This document shows, one piece after another, positions 46,501 through 60,483 of a DNA stretch of 64,000 bases (positions are counted from its first letter, which is position 1; each line of letters begins with the position of its first letter). Below the pieces are notes generated by a model, which did no database searches, had not been told where the DNA came from, and worked only from the letters and a program-made list of their open reading frames with translations. This stretch comes from Anolis sagrei (Eukaryota; Chordata; Lepidosauria; Squamata; Anolidae). The translations under genes were made by a program, and so were the position numbers. The stretch is from contig NC_090034.1 of assembly GCF_037176765.1 (NCBI RefSeq), positions 24,497,375-24,561,374 of the forward strand, written 5' to 3'.

Positions 46501-49500
46501 CCTGTCTTATGCTAAGCCTAAGATGAATATATCTGTGATGATGTGTAACTTTTATTCTTATGGTTATGTGTTGTTTAAACAGTAGTTAATAAATGGTAAG
46601 TATGTAGGATTATATTTTGTTAGAGATGGTGGCTGGTGGCTTGATCTGAGTTGCCATAGCAACGGGGGCGGAGCCAACTGCCTCTTCACGGCGCAGCTTT
46701 TTGAAAGTGGCAGTCTGTAGCCGGTGAGCTACAGGGAAAACTGAATCTCTGGGTGGAGATTCAGGGAATTAATTTGTGACCAAAAAGGTTACAGGAAAGG
46801 ACCCTGTAGTGATAAAACTACAGGGGGTTATTGATTCTGGGTTAAGAATCAAGGTTTGGCTGGGAGCCAATTCTGTTGAATAGGCGTTTTGGCTTATTTG
46901 TTTTGTTGGGACAGTTGTCCAGGAAAAATACATCTGCGTATAGAAACCTCTTGAAGTCTGTGCCTGAGGTTACTCATGAAACCTTACTAATGTAACCAGG
47001 CAAGATTCGTGCCTCTTGTGAAGAAACAATCAAATCTGTTATACCTTGCTTGTTCCAATAAAATTGTTACTGTTCTCCTCAAGCCTTGCCTGATACAGTT
47101 TCTCTTAAGTCAAACAGCCTGCATAAAAAGTAAAGTCAAGCTAGGGACAGTAAACGCTACGCTATCAAATGAATAAAGCCTTTTGTAATTAATAGTCCCT
47201 TTATAAACCAGCTCATAAGCTGATATTGATCATTGCCCGACTTTCCTCACAGATTAGGTGGCAGTAGTTATACCCTCCTTCACAATATCATAAGGTTTTC
47301 TGGACAGGATTTGTTCAGAGGGGTTTGCTTTTGCCTTCCTCTGAGGCTGCGAGAAAAACAAAAACCTCCTCATGAATTTTTTTGTAATATATTTCTAATA
47401 GTCCATCTGGGCCAGGGGCCTTTCCTCCCTTATTGCTTTGGAGAGTTCTAATTATTAATTCGGAGACTTCTTCCACTGTCGTTGATTTGTTTAATAGTTG
47501 TCATAGATCTTTCCATATTTGAGGTACCTTTTGTATATTCAAATACATACCGATATTCTTACTGAAATTTGATTTTTCTTGAACAAATTTCAATAACATT
47601 TATGAGATCTTAAGATCTTATTCCCTTTTGTAATCATTTGGTAATTATCAGTTATTTTGATATCTGTTTCTTCTCTCTTTATTTCATCCCTGGAGGCATT
47701 TTGGCAAAAACTTTGAAGTGGTTTGAAGAAGGTTCAGAATGTTGTGGTTTACATTTTCCAAGCTTACCCATTCTTGTTTCTTTTTGCATGTGCATGCTGT
47801 AGTTCTGGATAAAAACATTCTGTTAGAGAAGCATTGTACAGGAATACATGTATTTCATTAACAGATATCTGTCTGTTGCTTTGAGTCTCCTTCAGGAGAG
47901 TTAAAGCGGGGTATAAATGAATATAATAATTGGGTTGCTGTGAGTTTTCCGGGCTGTGTGGCCATGATCCAGAAGCATTCTCTTCTGACGTTTTGCCCAC
48001 ATCTATGGTAGGCATCCTCAGAGGTTGTGAGATCTGTTGCGAACTAGGCAAGTGGGGTTTATATATCTCACTTCAAAGCTTAAAGTATATAAACCTCACT
48101 TTTCTAGTTTCCAACAGACCTCATAACCTTTGAGGATGCCTGCCATAGTTGTGGGCGAAACGTCAGGAGAGAATGCTTCTGTAACATGTCCATACAGTCC
48201 AGAAAACTCATAGCAACCCAGTGATTCTGGCCATGAAAGCCTTCGACAACATCATCATCATCATCGTCTGTATCATGCCCCCTATAGGACTATAGAAGAC
48301 CTTGCCCTTCAGTCTGTTATTATTTCTTGGATGTTCTTTTGTCATGGTTCATTTTTTAAAATATAAGATTTGTACAGCAACTTATAGGTGATATTTTTTG
48401 GATTTTTTAATATTCCAGAACACCACAATTTCTCATGCCTGTGCTTGTTGAAAAGTTTCCATTTATTAATAAATCGGAAAGAACTCTGGTAAGTGGTCGG
48501 TTTTTTTAGAGATGATGTTTTTTCCATCTATGTTTCTAGCAACAGTATTATTATGAATGGATTCTTTGAAACCTCCTCCTCCCTAAATTATCAGAAATAG
48601 AGCAGTTTTAGGGCCTGATGGCTCTGATGTGTGGTGCAGATTGACAGTAACTGAAATAAACAGTCTCTTCCTTCATGCATTTAATTGCTTTTCATTTTAA
48701 TTTTTTGAAATGTTAGCACCATTGTTCTTTCAAAAGCTATGGAGCATGAACATTTATAAGTAGGAATTTCCCAAAAATCAGTGATTGTTACACTGGGAAT
48801 AGGCACAGTACCTTGTGTAGGATTATTCCTATATAAAATCTTGTGTTGAATTTAAAGTACAAATTAAAGAAGCTTATTATCATACTAATTTTGCTCTGTT
48901 AGTGTATTTTTTTTCAAATGTATGTGTGTGTGTGTGTGTGTGTGTATCTTACATTATTTGTGGGAACATCCATTACAGCAATGCTATGTGCACAACATAC
49001 TACGAATTAGCGGATACATCCCAGTGCTGAGATATGACATTTTAGAGCTGGTTATTGAAAGAGTATTAAAGGTGGATGTAAGTATATAGAGTATGGTAAG
49101 TTGCTATTTTATAAAAGATTCAGTTATATCACTTTCTGGGGTATTTTTAGCAGAAACAAATGGGTTGTGCTTTCGGGGTAAACCTTGACCTGTTTTGTAC
49201 CCTGGCTTTCATTGGGGCCCCCATCCGAAATCGGGAAGGCAGATATCTGTTTTAGCTCTGGGATGCCGAAAGATCCATTTTCTATTGGCCCATTATTGGG
49301 GGGGGGGGGCTTCTCAGGCTCCCCTTCCTGTCATTTTAGATATTTAAGCTGTTTTATCCTAGAGGAGAGGCACTCAGCTGCAGACAGGCGTGTGTTTTAA
49401 GCAGGTTTCTTACCTGTTTCTTACTCTAGAGGAGGCAGTTGTCTGCCGACAGGCGTGCATACTTCCTGGGCCTGCTGCACGCTACACACTTTCCAAGGCA

Positions 49501-52500
49501 AGTTCTCTTATTCCAGAGGAGGTGCTTGGTTGCAGGCATGGTTTCTGGGCCTGCACGCCAGTCATGCACTCTTTTTCCAAGGCAAGGAGGCTGAGTAGTC
49601 ATGAAAAGCAGGCAAAGAGCCGGGACTGGCTCCCACTTGCTTTTGTGTTGAGCTGATTTTCGTACCTTCCTGTTATGCACTTTCAAAGGTATGAAAATTA
49701 TGTGTATGAGACCACTTCAGCATCCCTATTTGTTTTCACAGGTGAGTGCCCCAAGAAAAGATATTGAAGCTGCCGAAGAAGTTGAGAGTGAGGAGAATGC
49801 CGAGAAAGGACTCTTTGATTTGGTAAGCTGTTTGTTAAGCCATTTCATTGTTATTTGGTGTATGTTTAATAACAATAAATGTTTGTTAATGTCGCATCTA
49901 GCTGTATAGATACTCCATCTTTTTTTCCTTTGACATGGTCGAGTATATCCCTATATAACTAGGTAGATTTAAATATTTTTCATTTAGTTATTGATTCAGA
50001 AGTGATGTTTTCTGTGTTTGAAGTTTTGGCAAGAATGGCTCATCAGAAATAATTGTGTTCAACTAATAAATATGCTTTTGATTAGGACCTTGTTCTGTTA
50101 TAGTTTTTTAATATACCTGAGCCATGTTGAATTTTGGTGTCAGTCATTCACATTGGCTTATACAGGGCAAACGGTCATTGGAAACGAATAATTAAGCAGA
50201 ATAGGATAGAAAGGGAGTAACAGCAGTTATTGAGGAGGGGTGGGTAAGAAAAAATATATATTATTGTTGTTATTATTATTATTTGAAACACAACAAGATG
50301 AGTCCACAGCAGACAAGATCACTCTGCTGGCTGTTGTATTAGATCACACATTGTACACTTTCCAAGTGTTTAGGACGGTGTGATGTATCAGCGGATAATG
50401 CGTGCAGATCCCAGTAAAGTGGCCTTCTGCAGCTGACAGATGGTAATTTTGTCAGCGCCAATTGTGTTTAAGTGCAGGCCAAGGTCTTTAGGCACTGCAC
50501 CCATTGTGCTGATCACCACTGGGACCACCTGGACTGGCTTGTGCCAGAGTCTTTGCAGTTCAGTCTTTAAATCCTCATCTCATGTCAGCTTTTCCTGTTG
50601 TTTCTCTTCAATCCTGCTGTCGCCTGGGATTGCAACATCGACAATCCATACTTTGTTTTTTAACACAATCGTGAGGTCACGAGTATTGTGCTCCAAAACT
50701 CTGTCTGAATTCGGAAGTCCCAGAGTAGTTCTTTTTCTGTAACTTTTTCAGGCTTGTGATCCCACCAGTTCTTTGTCGCAGATGGTATTTGTGGCACAAG
50801 TTCCAATGAATCATCTGAGCAACGGTGTTATGCCTCTGCTTGTAGTCTGTCTGCGCGATCTTCTTTCAGCAGCTGAGGATGTGATCTATTGTTTCATCTG
50901 CTCCCTTGCAGAGTCTACATTTGGGATCTGTTGATTATTATTATTATTATTAGTAGTAGTAGTAGAAGTAGTAGTACACAACAAACAAAATCACAATACT
51001 GACTGTTGTATTGTATTTGATCACACATCGGACATTTCCCAAATGTCTAGGACTTTGTGATGTATCAGCGAATAATGTGTGCCAATCCAATGGTAATTTT
51101 GTCAGCGCCGATTGTCTTCAAGTGCAGCCCAAGGTCTTTAGGCCCTACACCCAGTGTGCAGATCACCACTGGAACCACCTTTACTGGCTTGTGCCAGAGT
51201 CTTTGCAGTTCTGTTATTATTTTATTTTATTATTTTATTTTCTGGTTTTGTTATGTTTTTGTGTCATATTGTGTTTATTGTACTGATGGGCGTGGCCTCA
51301 TGTAAGCCGCCTCGAGTCCCCTTGGGGGAGATGGAGCAGGGTATAAATAAAGTTTTATTATTATTATTATCTTTAAATCCTCATATCGTGTCAGCTTTTC
51401 CAGTTGTTTCTCATCAATTCTGCTGTCACCTGGGATTGTAACAGCGACAATCAATACTTTGTTTTTCCCCCGACAATCATGAGGTCAGGAGTATTGCTTG
51501 TGTAATATCTAATGGACTACATGAAGTTCTGAATTTGCCAAGAATTCTCTGACTAGCACTTTATTTAAACAGGATGAAGATGGAGAAGATCCAGAGAAGA
51601 ATGACACAATGGTTCATCCAATGGCAGAACGCTTGGACATTCTAATGATCGTATTATTTTCATATGTTAAAGACGTCTGCCATGTTAATGGTAATAACAC
51701 GTGTGTAATGATCCTAGATATTTTTCCCCAGATTATTACTGATGAGGTAATTAGGTAAAACTATTTAAGCATAATAAAACCTCTGTAAAGGGATTCCTGA
51801 AGATGAATGAGATTCAGTTTAGATTTGTCTCTGTTCCTTTCTCTAAGGAAAGTGGAAATGTTTGTGTTGAAGCCAGGAGCAGAGGTGGAGAATGCCTTGG
51901 CTCCAGGCTGTTTAAGCATAGTAGAATACTAGGAAAATACTTTAAGAAGATTGAATTATTTTATAGAAAGCTCACGTGTCTTCTCTCAGCCCAGGATCAC
52001 AGTAATGGAGGCAATTTTATTTCTAGGGAAGCTTGACATTGGCAACACCAAGGATTTGTATCGGGATCTGGTGGCTGTATTTGATAAACTGATTTTACCA
52101 ACCCATGGTTCTTGTCATGTGCAGTATATCATGTTCTACCTCTCCAGCTTTAAACTGGTGCGTATAGTCCAACTTTATACCATTCTTTCCTTTGGATTGT
52201 CTTCTCTTTCCATAGTTTCTTGTCTTTGGCTGAAATAAGAGTGACATAATGACTGTTTAGATACAGTGTGAAATGAATGAGTTGGAGACCTTTTTCCAGC
52301 TGAAGATATCATTACTTCACAGGTAGCTTTCCAGCAGTGCATGCCAGCAGTGAGCAGAACAACGTACACATTCACCATTTGCTTTGCCAATAACCCTTAT
52401 TCCTCATTTATGACAACCCAAAAATCTGTTTCCTTTCATCTTTATTCCTATTCAGTCTCAAAAACTATTAGGAGCATATACACAGTCTTTTACTCCACTT

Positions 52501-55500
52501 TGTACCTCATGACTGTATAAGACTGTTGACTGGCTTGTGGTTTAACATTGCAGCAGGGATCTGCAATGTCTCCTAGTTAAAACTAACCAATATATTACCA
52601 TTATATGTTTAATTTATTTACAGTATTTATATTCTGCCCTTCTCACCCCGAAAGGAACTCAGAGCAGATCACAAAACACATATATGACAAACATTTAATG
52701 CTGTCATACCTTGGCAAGACAGACAACTGTACATAGATAGAGGTATATATAGGCTTTTCCATCTTCGGCATCTTGGAGGCTGTGCTTGGTTCCGGCCACA
52801 GGGATGTGCTGTTGCTCCACTTTCCCTGCTGAATAGCTTTGTTTGTAAACTTCCTCCTTGATTGAATTGCCAGCATTTTTCTGTCATTTTTCTTAAGCAG
52901 TACCTCCCTGCTTAAGCAATACCTATTTATCAACCCACATTGCTGTTTTCAAAACTGCTAGGTAGGCAGAAGCTGGGCTAAAGGCCAGGAGCTCACCCTG
53001 ACCCTGGCTTTGAACTGTCGACCTTTCGGTTGGCAAGATTTACTGCAGCTGGCGGTTAACCTGCTCTGCTACAGCCCAGCCTATTGTTATTATTATTATT
53101 ATTAATAATAATAATAATAATATTTATAAGCCACTTTTTCTCTCCACCAGGAGACTCAAGACGGCTTACATTAAAAACATTTCCATACAATTTAAAAGCT
53201 ACAAATATACAAACATTAAAACAGAATTAAATATCATTGGTATTATGAAAAATTGTTAAAATCCATTAAAAATGTAAAAAACTGAAAACCACATTAGGTC
53301 TGTGGGTTTCTGTGAAATTTGTTTGGTCTTCTGTGTCCCACTGATTCCCATGTATGAAAATTAATCACTGTAAGAAAACACTGAGCCATTATGTGAAATG
53401 AGACACATTACCAAACATCTTTAGAACACTAATTATTGATTAGTTGAAATTTTAGCATCCGCTTGGCTCATTGCTGTAATCCACTTGCAAGTCATTTTTT
53501 TTTCAAACTGTACATTGGAAGCATTTTGGCCCAGGTATTGCTGCCGCCGCTAAAAAGTTCTGAAGCATTCTCTTCCCAATCCTTTAATAATGAATATATA
53601 GGATCCAAGAACAGCCATTGGTAGCTGTTTATAATAAGTATACATGAAAAGTGTTGGGAAGACCCTGCTTGTTTGTAGTGGCTCTTGTAGCTAATGTTTT
53701 GACATTGAAAACTGCAGGATATATTTCCCTCTTTCTTTCTTCCTCCCTTCCCCTCTTGTTCTTTCCTTCTCATTTGTTATCAGGCACATTTAGCTCTATG
53801 CTAAATATGGCCCTCCTTGGGTCCCTGTTTGCCGCCTGTCCCCATAATCCCATAGTTGTATGGTTTTCTAAGTTTTATACATGTTTTTTCTCTTCTGAAG
53901 CATTGAGGTGCCTCTCCTAAAATGACCTTGCTGACAATAACAGCTTTACGCTTAAATATGTCCCACCATTTTGTCTGTTATTCCACCCACCGCTGAAACA
54001 TGGCATCCAGGAATGCCTCTGAATTCTGCATTCAGCCTTTGGATTGAAAGGCATTCACACATTTTGGTTTAACAATTGTCAGCAAGTAATGGCTTGTGGA
54101 TATAGTCACCCTAGTATTTATGTGTTACCCGAATCCTGTAGGGAATTGCAGAAGCCTTTGTGGAACACCTCTGGAAAAAGCTTCAGGATCCAAATACTCC
54201 CACAGTCATCAGGCAGTCAGCTGCAAACTACATTGGGAGCTTTTTGGCACGGGCCAAATTCATTCCAGTTGTGTAAGTATCCTATGACACGATAATATGC
54301 AGAATAAGGCAAGAAATGTAGACTCAAAGAGTATTCCAGAAGAACATTAGGCTGTGAAATGCCCTGTATGTTTTGCATCTATAAAGCACACTCCTCAAGT
54401 CCTTCTTTTGGCAGTGATTTTCAAACTCTAGTTCTCAAGGTGCTTTGGACTGCCTCCCAGTAGCCTCTTCTATCTTGACCAATAATAATCAGGGATTCTG
54501 GGGCTTGAAGTTTGAAACACCTGGAAGACCAGAGTTTGGGAAACACTGATACAGAAGAACTGTGATGCAGTTGTGCTCACTACCTTGGGAAGAGCTCATA
54601 AATTCATCTTTCATAATGCCTGAAATGTTATGATAGCGTGTGGTTAAGATACATCATTAGCTAAATGGTTTGGCCCTGCTTACTTAGCTGACTTCATCTC
54701 CTCCTATGAACCCACATGAATCTGTAGGTCTATAAGAAAAAAATGGGTTCCCAAGGGTTTAACTGACAAGTATCCACTAATGGAATAATAACAAGGTATC
54801 AAATATCATTAAATATTAAATTGTGTACAATAAATGAATGTAAATTTCAGATAAGCAGTTACAAATCACAATCAAACTATTGCATTCACAGTAGGATGCA
54901 TAGTACTTGCATTCACAATGTAGTAAACTTCCTTGTTTATTTCCTTAATTCTTTCTGAAGGATGAGTAGACTCGTAGTCCTCAACCGGTTTCAACTACAT
55001 AGAGTCTTCGTCTGGTGGTAGGGTCTGTGTTACGTAACATTAATACAGTTGGACAAAGTGTTTTCTGACTTAGTAAAATTAGCTCATATTATTACATACT
55101 ACTTACTTTTGTAATTTAGTTCAAACAACTGAAGAATCTGGTCCATTAACAATAAAGTTTTTCATAGATAGTGTGGAACCAATAGGGAACATCCTTCAGG
55201 AAGAAATAAGGAAATCAACAAGGAAGTTTACTACATTATGAATTCTATTGCTATGTATCATACTGTGAATGCAACAGTTTGATTGTGATTTTTAACTGCT
55301 TATCTGAAATTTACATTCATTTATTGTATACAATTTAATATTTAATGATATTTGATACCTTTCGGTCCTGATCTGGGAGAAAGGCAGGATAGAAATTAAT
55401 AAATAATAATAGATTGGTTACATTTTGCACTACAACTCCCTGATGGCCCCCTGGTCATGCTGGCAAAGGCATTCCTGCAATTCCTAAATCGTTGTTGTTG

Positions 55501-58500
55501 TTGGTGCTGCTGTTGTTATTTGTATCTCACTATCTCTCTAAAAAAGAAACTCAAAGCAGTTCTCTGTAAAACCATTAAAAGATAATTAAAAACCTAAAAG
55601 TATACAAACATTAAAATACATTTCAACATTCACAATATTAAAAATAAGCAATTAAAAACCTATTCATATAGAGAGTTCTGAGGGTGGATGTAAGCATTTT
55701 ATTATTACTTAGTGTGTCATAGAAAATGCATGGTATCTTCATTATTTATTGTTCAAAGGATAACATCCTGCTCATCAGTTAAATGATTCCGCAAGGCTTT
55801 TGTCCTTATCCATTTTTGTGTCCTTTTTGCAGTACAGTGAAAGCTTGCCTGGACTTGCTGGTGAACTGGCTGCACCTGTACATTGACAATCAGGGCTCAG
55901 GGTCAAAAGCCTTTTGCGACGTTGCTCTCCATGGTTCTTTCTATGCCGCCTGCCAGGCTGTGTTCTACATAGTTATCTTTCGCCACAAGCAAATCTTGGA
56001 TGGAAGCTTAAAGAGAGGCAAGTGTTCAAGCTGAGAGTGTTAAGAAAAAATGCTTGGAGTGGTGTTCTGGATCCTGGTGTCGTCTGTGGGATAAATATTA
56101 TATCCATTTCATACTTGGAAGCGGGCAAACAATGGGGATCCTGGAAACATAACTTTGAGGATCACATTCTTCATGGTAATCCATTGGAATGAAGTAGTTC
56201 CCACAATATTGTGCTGCCTTATTGCTATTCAGCCCTCTTTATATCAGGTATGGGCAAACTTCGGCCTTCTCTTCAGGTCTTTTGGACTTCAACTCCCACA
56301 GTTCCTAGCAGCCTACTGGCTGGTTCAGCTGCTGAGTTGCTGAACTTACTGACCAAAAGGTTGGTGGTTTGAATCCGGGGAGCGGAGTGAGCTTCCGCTA
56401 TTAGCACCAGTTTCTGCCAGCCTAGCAGTTTGAAAACATGCAGATGTGAGTAGATCAATAGATACCACTCCGGCAGGAAGGTAACAGTGCTCCATGTAGT
56501 CATGCCAGCCACATGACCTTGGAGGTGTCTACGAACAACACTGGCTCTTCAGCTTAGAAATGGAGATGAGCACCACACCCCCGAGTTGTACACGACTGGA
56601 CTTCATGTCAGGGGGAAACCTTTATCTTTAACCTGATACTCAAGGAACAAAGATCTGACATATCTCATCTCCTTTAAGATGATTTTTCCCCTCTGAAATA
56701 AATGCCATCTTTTACCATTGAGGATTCAGTGGAAGCACTATGTATATCAGTGCTTGAAGTGCAATTTCTTTTCAATTTTTTCTCCATTCCCCATCATCTA
56801 TTTTATTTTGGAGTTCTTGGGGTGAGGAACAAGGCAGAATGGATGTTGAATGGGAAGGGTTTATTTTGAGAACTGTAGTTAGTCTGCTGAAACAAACACT
56901 TTCTCTGATTCGAATGGACCCGTTTAATAGAAAATTGTATCTGTGAATGTATCAGTTCATTTAAGACACTAAAATATGTGTAGAAGCAAGTGGTTTTTAA
57001 AAATTATTGTTTTACCTATCACAATGGGGTGCTTGTGTACGAGTGTCCTTTTGAAACATCTGAGCTTCATTTCTGACATAATTAATACATTAAAAATTAG
57101 CACCACTATAAATGAAGAGAAATTTTGCTTAAGCGGTTAATGTTCCTTAATACTTTTGTTTTGAAGGTTTGTTATTCCTGCAGAACTTAAACTTCGAACG
57201 TATTGTTATGTCGCAGTTGAACCCCCTGAAGATTTGTTTGCCATCCATTGTGAATTTCTTTGCTGCCCTTACCAGGTAAGAATCTTGGTTTCTCCTCTTG
57301 AATTGTGTAGATATTTATATATAGTATACAGAGTGCATGTGTCCAGGCACACCTATGTACCTTTTCTTCAGTTCTGTATCTGATAACTATTGATATTTAT
57401 TTATTTATTTATTTATTTATTTCGGTTGCTTCTACCCCGCCCTTCTCACCCCGGGGGGGACTCAGGGCGGCTTACAAAAGCGAGGCACAATTCGATGCCC
57501 GCATCACATACAGCAAAAGACAATAACATCATTTAACAACAACAATTCTATCAATAACAGCAATTACCATAAGACAATAATTATAATAGGTAAAAACAAC
57601 CATAAAACCAATAAAAGCAATAAAAATTCCATACAAACCTCCTTGACGGTTAGCGTTTCACAATCTCATAGTTTAAATTCCCATTCCATAATTGTCAGTC
57701 TTTTTAGTCCTATTCATCTGGTTTCCATATCTAATTGTCAGGTTGCCCAAAGGCCTGGTCCCACAACCACGTCTTTACCTTCCTCCTGAAGGTGAGGAGG
57801 GATGTTGACGCCCTAATTTCTCCCGGGAGTGAGTTCCACAAGTGAGGGGCCACCACCGAGAAGGCCCTGCTCCTCGTCCCCACCAGCCTCGCTTGTGATA
57901 GCGGTGGGGTCGAGAGCAGGGCCTCCCCGGATGATCTCAAGTTCCGGGGTGGGACGTAAAGGGAGATACGTTCGGACAGATACACTGGACCAGAACCGTA
58001 AAGGGTTTTGTAGGTCAAAACCAGCACCTTGAATTGTGCTCGGAATTGAACCGGCAGCCAGTGGAGCTGACACAGATATGAGATATGGGTGAAGAGATGT
58101 TATGAATAATTTTTCAGTAACTTTAAAACTGTCACAGTTCTTATCATAGTTTACTGTGGCAGGTCAACCATTTCAGTTCTCATTAGCAAGTTTTAATTAC
58201 AATTCCAGAAAGCAAGTATTTAGTCAGTGCAGGCCTTAATTCTTAGAATGATGTCTTCAAAATTATTAGTTCTCATTCATTCATTCCTTTGGAGCCCCCA
58301 GTGGCGCAATGGGTTAAACCCTTCTGAAGGCAGGACTGCTGACTGAAAGGTTGGTGGTTTGAATCCGGGGAGCAGGGTGAACTCCTGTCCGTCAGCTGCA
58401 GCTTCTCATGCACCTCCCACAGGATGGTGAAACATCCAGGCATCGTCCTTGCAGATGGCCAATTCTTTCACACCAGAAGCAACTTCCAGTTTCTCAAGTC

Positions 58501-60419
58501 GCTCCTGACATTTAAAAAAATTATTCCTTTCATACAACTCCATTCAAATCATATATCATATCATGACAGAGAAGGGTGGTCGATCATGGGAGTTGACCAT
58601 GGGAGGTGACCATTCAAAAAATCAAAGATACAGTTCTGTTTCCGAAGCTAAGGAAGAGTGGGTTTTGTCTTTCCTTTTTCTTTTCCAGGAAATACCAGAT
58701 TGCATTCTGTGACACTATCATTGAGAGGAACAGGAGGCAGGTTTTGCCTGTTATAAGAAGCAGCTGTGGAGGTGACGCCATCGAAACAGTTACAAATCCT
58801 CTGGACAGTTTTTTCCCTTTTGACCCTTATGTTCTCAAAAGGTATGATTTCAGAAAAGACTGGGTTTCTTTTTTCTTTTGAAATAGCTTGGTGAATTCTA
58901 CCAAAGTACAGCTTACCTGCTTTAACGAGTTTTCAAACTATCTTTTGGCTAGCTTGTTCAAGAAGTAATTAATGGGAAATACAAAAATACTTTGGGTGCA
59001 GCTACAAAGAAGTATATATAATTTTCTTATGTATGTTCTCCCCTTCCATATCATATTTCAATCTGTTGAACAGATCAAAGAATATAATTAACCCCTTGTA
59101 TGAGTTCTGGGAGGAGCAGAGTGCTGAGGCTCTTGAGGAGACCACAGCTGTTATTACTGAGGTGAGTAGTGTCAGGTGAATAGATTTTTAACTGATTTTA
59201 AGGGTTTAAACTGTTTATTTTTAATACTGTTAACCGTTTAAGTCTATTTTAATGTTTGTATATTTTAAAGTTTTAAACTATATTGTATTGGTTCTATTGT
59301 GAGCTGCTCTGAGTCTTTTTTAGAGAGATAAAGCTAGATAATGATCAATTAAAACCTCTAATAATACCGGGCTGCTGTGAGTTTTCCAGGCTGTATGGCC
59401 ATGTTCCAGAAGCATTTTCTCCTGATGTTTTGCCCACATCTGTGGCAGGCATTCTCTACAGTATCCATAGGCTTTACAGGCCAATGTAGACTCCACCACA
59501 GACATCAGAAGAGTTGCAAGACCAAGAAGAAGCCACAAGAGTCAAGACAAAGATCCACCCAGAGGAAAAGTGTCTTGCCATACATCAAGGGAACCACTGA
59601 CCGCATAGGAAAGCTGATAAAGAAACACAACCTACAAGCAATCTACAGACCCACTAAGAAATTCCAACAAGTGATATGCTCAGCAAAGGACAAGAGGGAT
59701 CCTCTCACCTCTGCAGGACTCTACTGCATACAATGCAGCTGTGGACAAGTCTCCATAGGGACCACCAAATGCAGCAGCATTGCCCAAACACGAATCAAGG
59801 AACACGAAAGGCACTGCAGACTAATTCAACCTGAGATCAGCCATAGCAGAGCACCTGATGAACCAACCTAGACACAGCATATTATTTGAGAACACAGAAA
59901 TACTGGACTACTCTAATAACTCTGTCAGACTACACAGAGAAACCATTGAAATCCAAAAGCATGTGGGCAATTTTAACTGAAAGTAGGAAACCATAAAAAC
60001 AAACAAAATCTGGCTATCAGTATTAAACTCTAAAATTGGGAGATTAAATGAAAAACAACACTCAGAAAACAGGGGAATTCCAGACATGAAACAATCATGG
60101 TCAGCTAACACCTCCCAACAAAGGAATCCCTCAGGCAGGAAGCAGCCAAGCTTTGAAGCTGCAAGGCCATTAAATGTTAATCAAGGTGGCCAATTGCAAC
60201 ATTCACAATTGCCTCAAGGAGGCAAGAGTTCTTTCTCCCACTCATCCACAGATATATAAGCCCCACTTACCTTGTTTCCAACAAACCTCCCAGCCTCTGA
60301 GGATGCCTGCCTTAGATGTGGGTGAAATGTTAGGAGAGAATGCTTCTGCAACACGGCCAGAAAGCCCAGAAAACTCACAGCAACCCAGTGATTCCAGCCA
60401 TGAAAGCCTTCGACAACAC

Positions 60420-60483
<64 letters not shown>

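Larger units (their letters stand above)
56018..57166 (+). other. RRN3: GC-AG intron of RRN3
   Basis: The exon ending at 56017 (AAGAGAG) is followed by gcaagt, not gtaagt; the acceptor before 57167 is ttgaag. The join gives LKRGLLFLQNLNFER, matching human LKEGLQYLQSLNFER, so the exon end is secure. AG|GCAAGT is the usual context of the minor GC-AG class. The intron holds an internal SINE and a hAT-type fragment (56246-56637). Confidence 0.8.
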
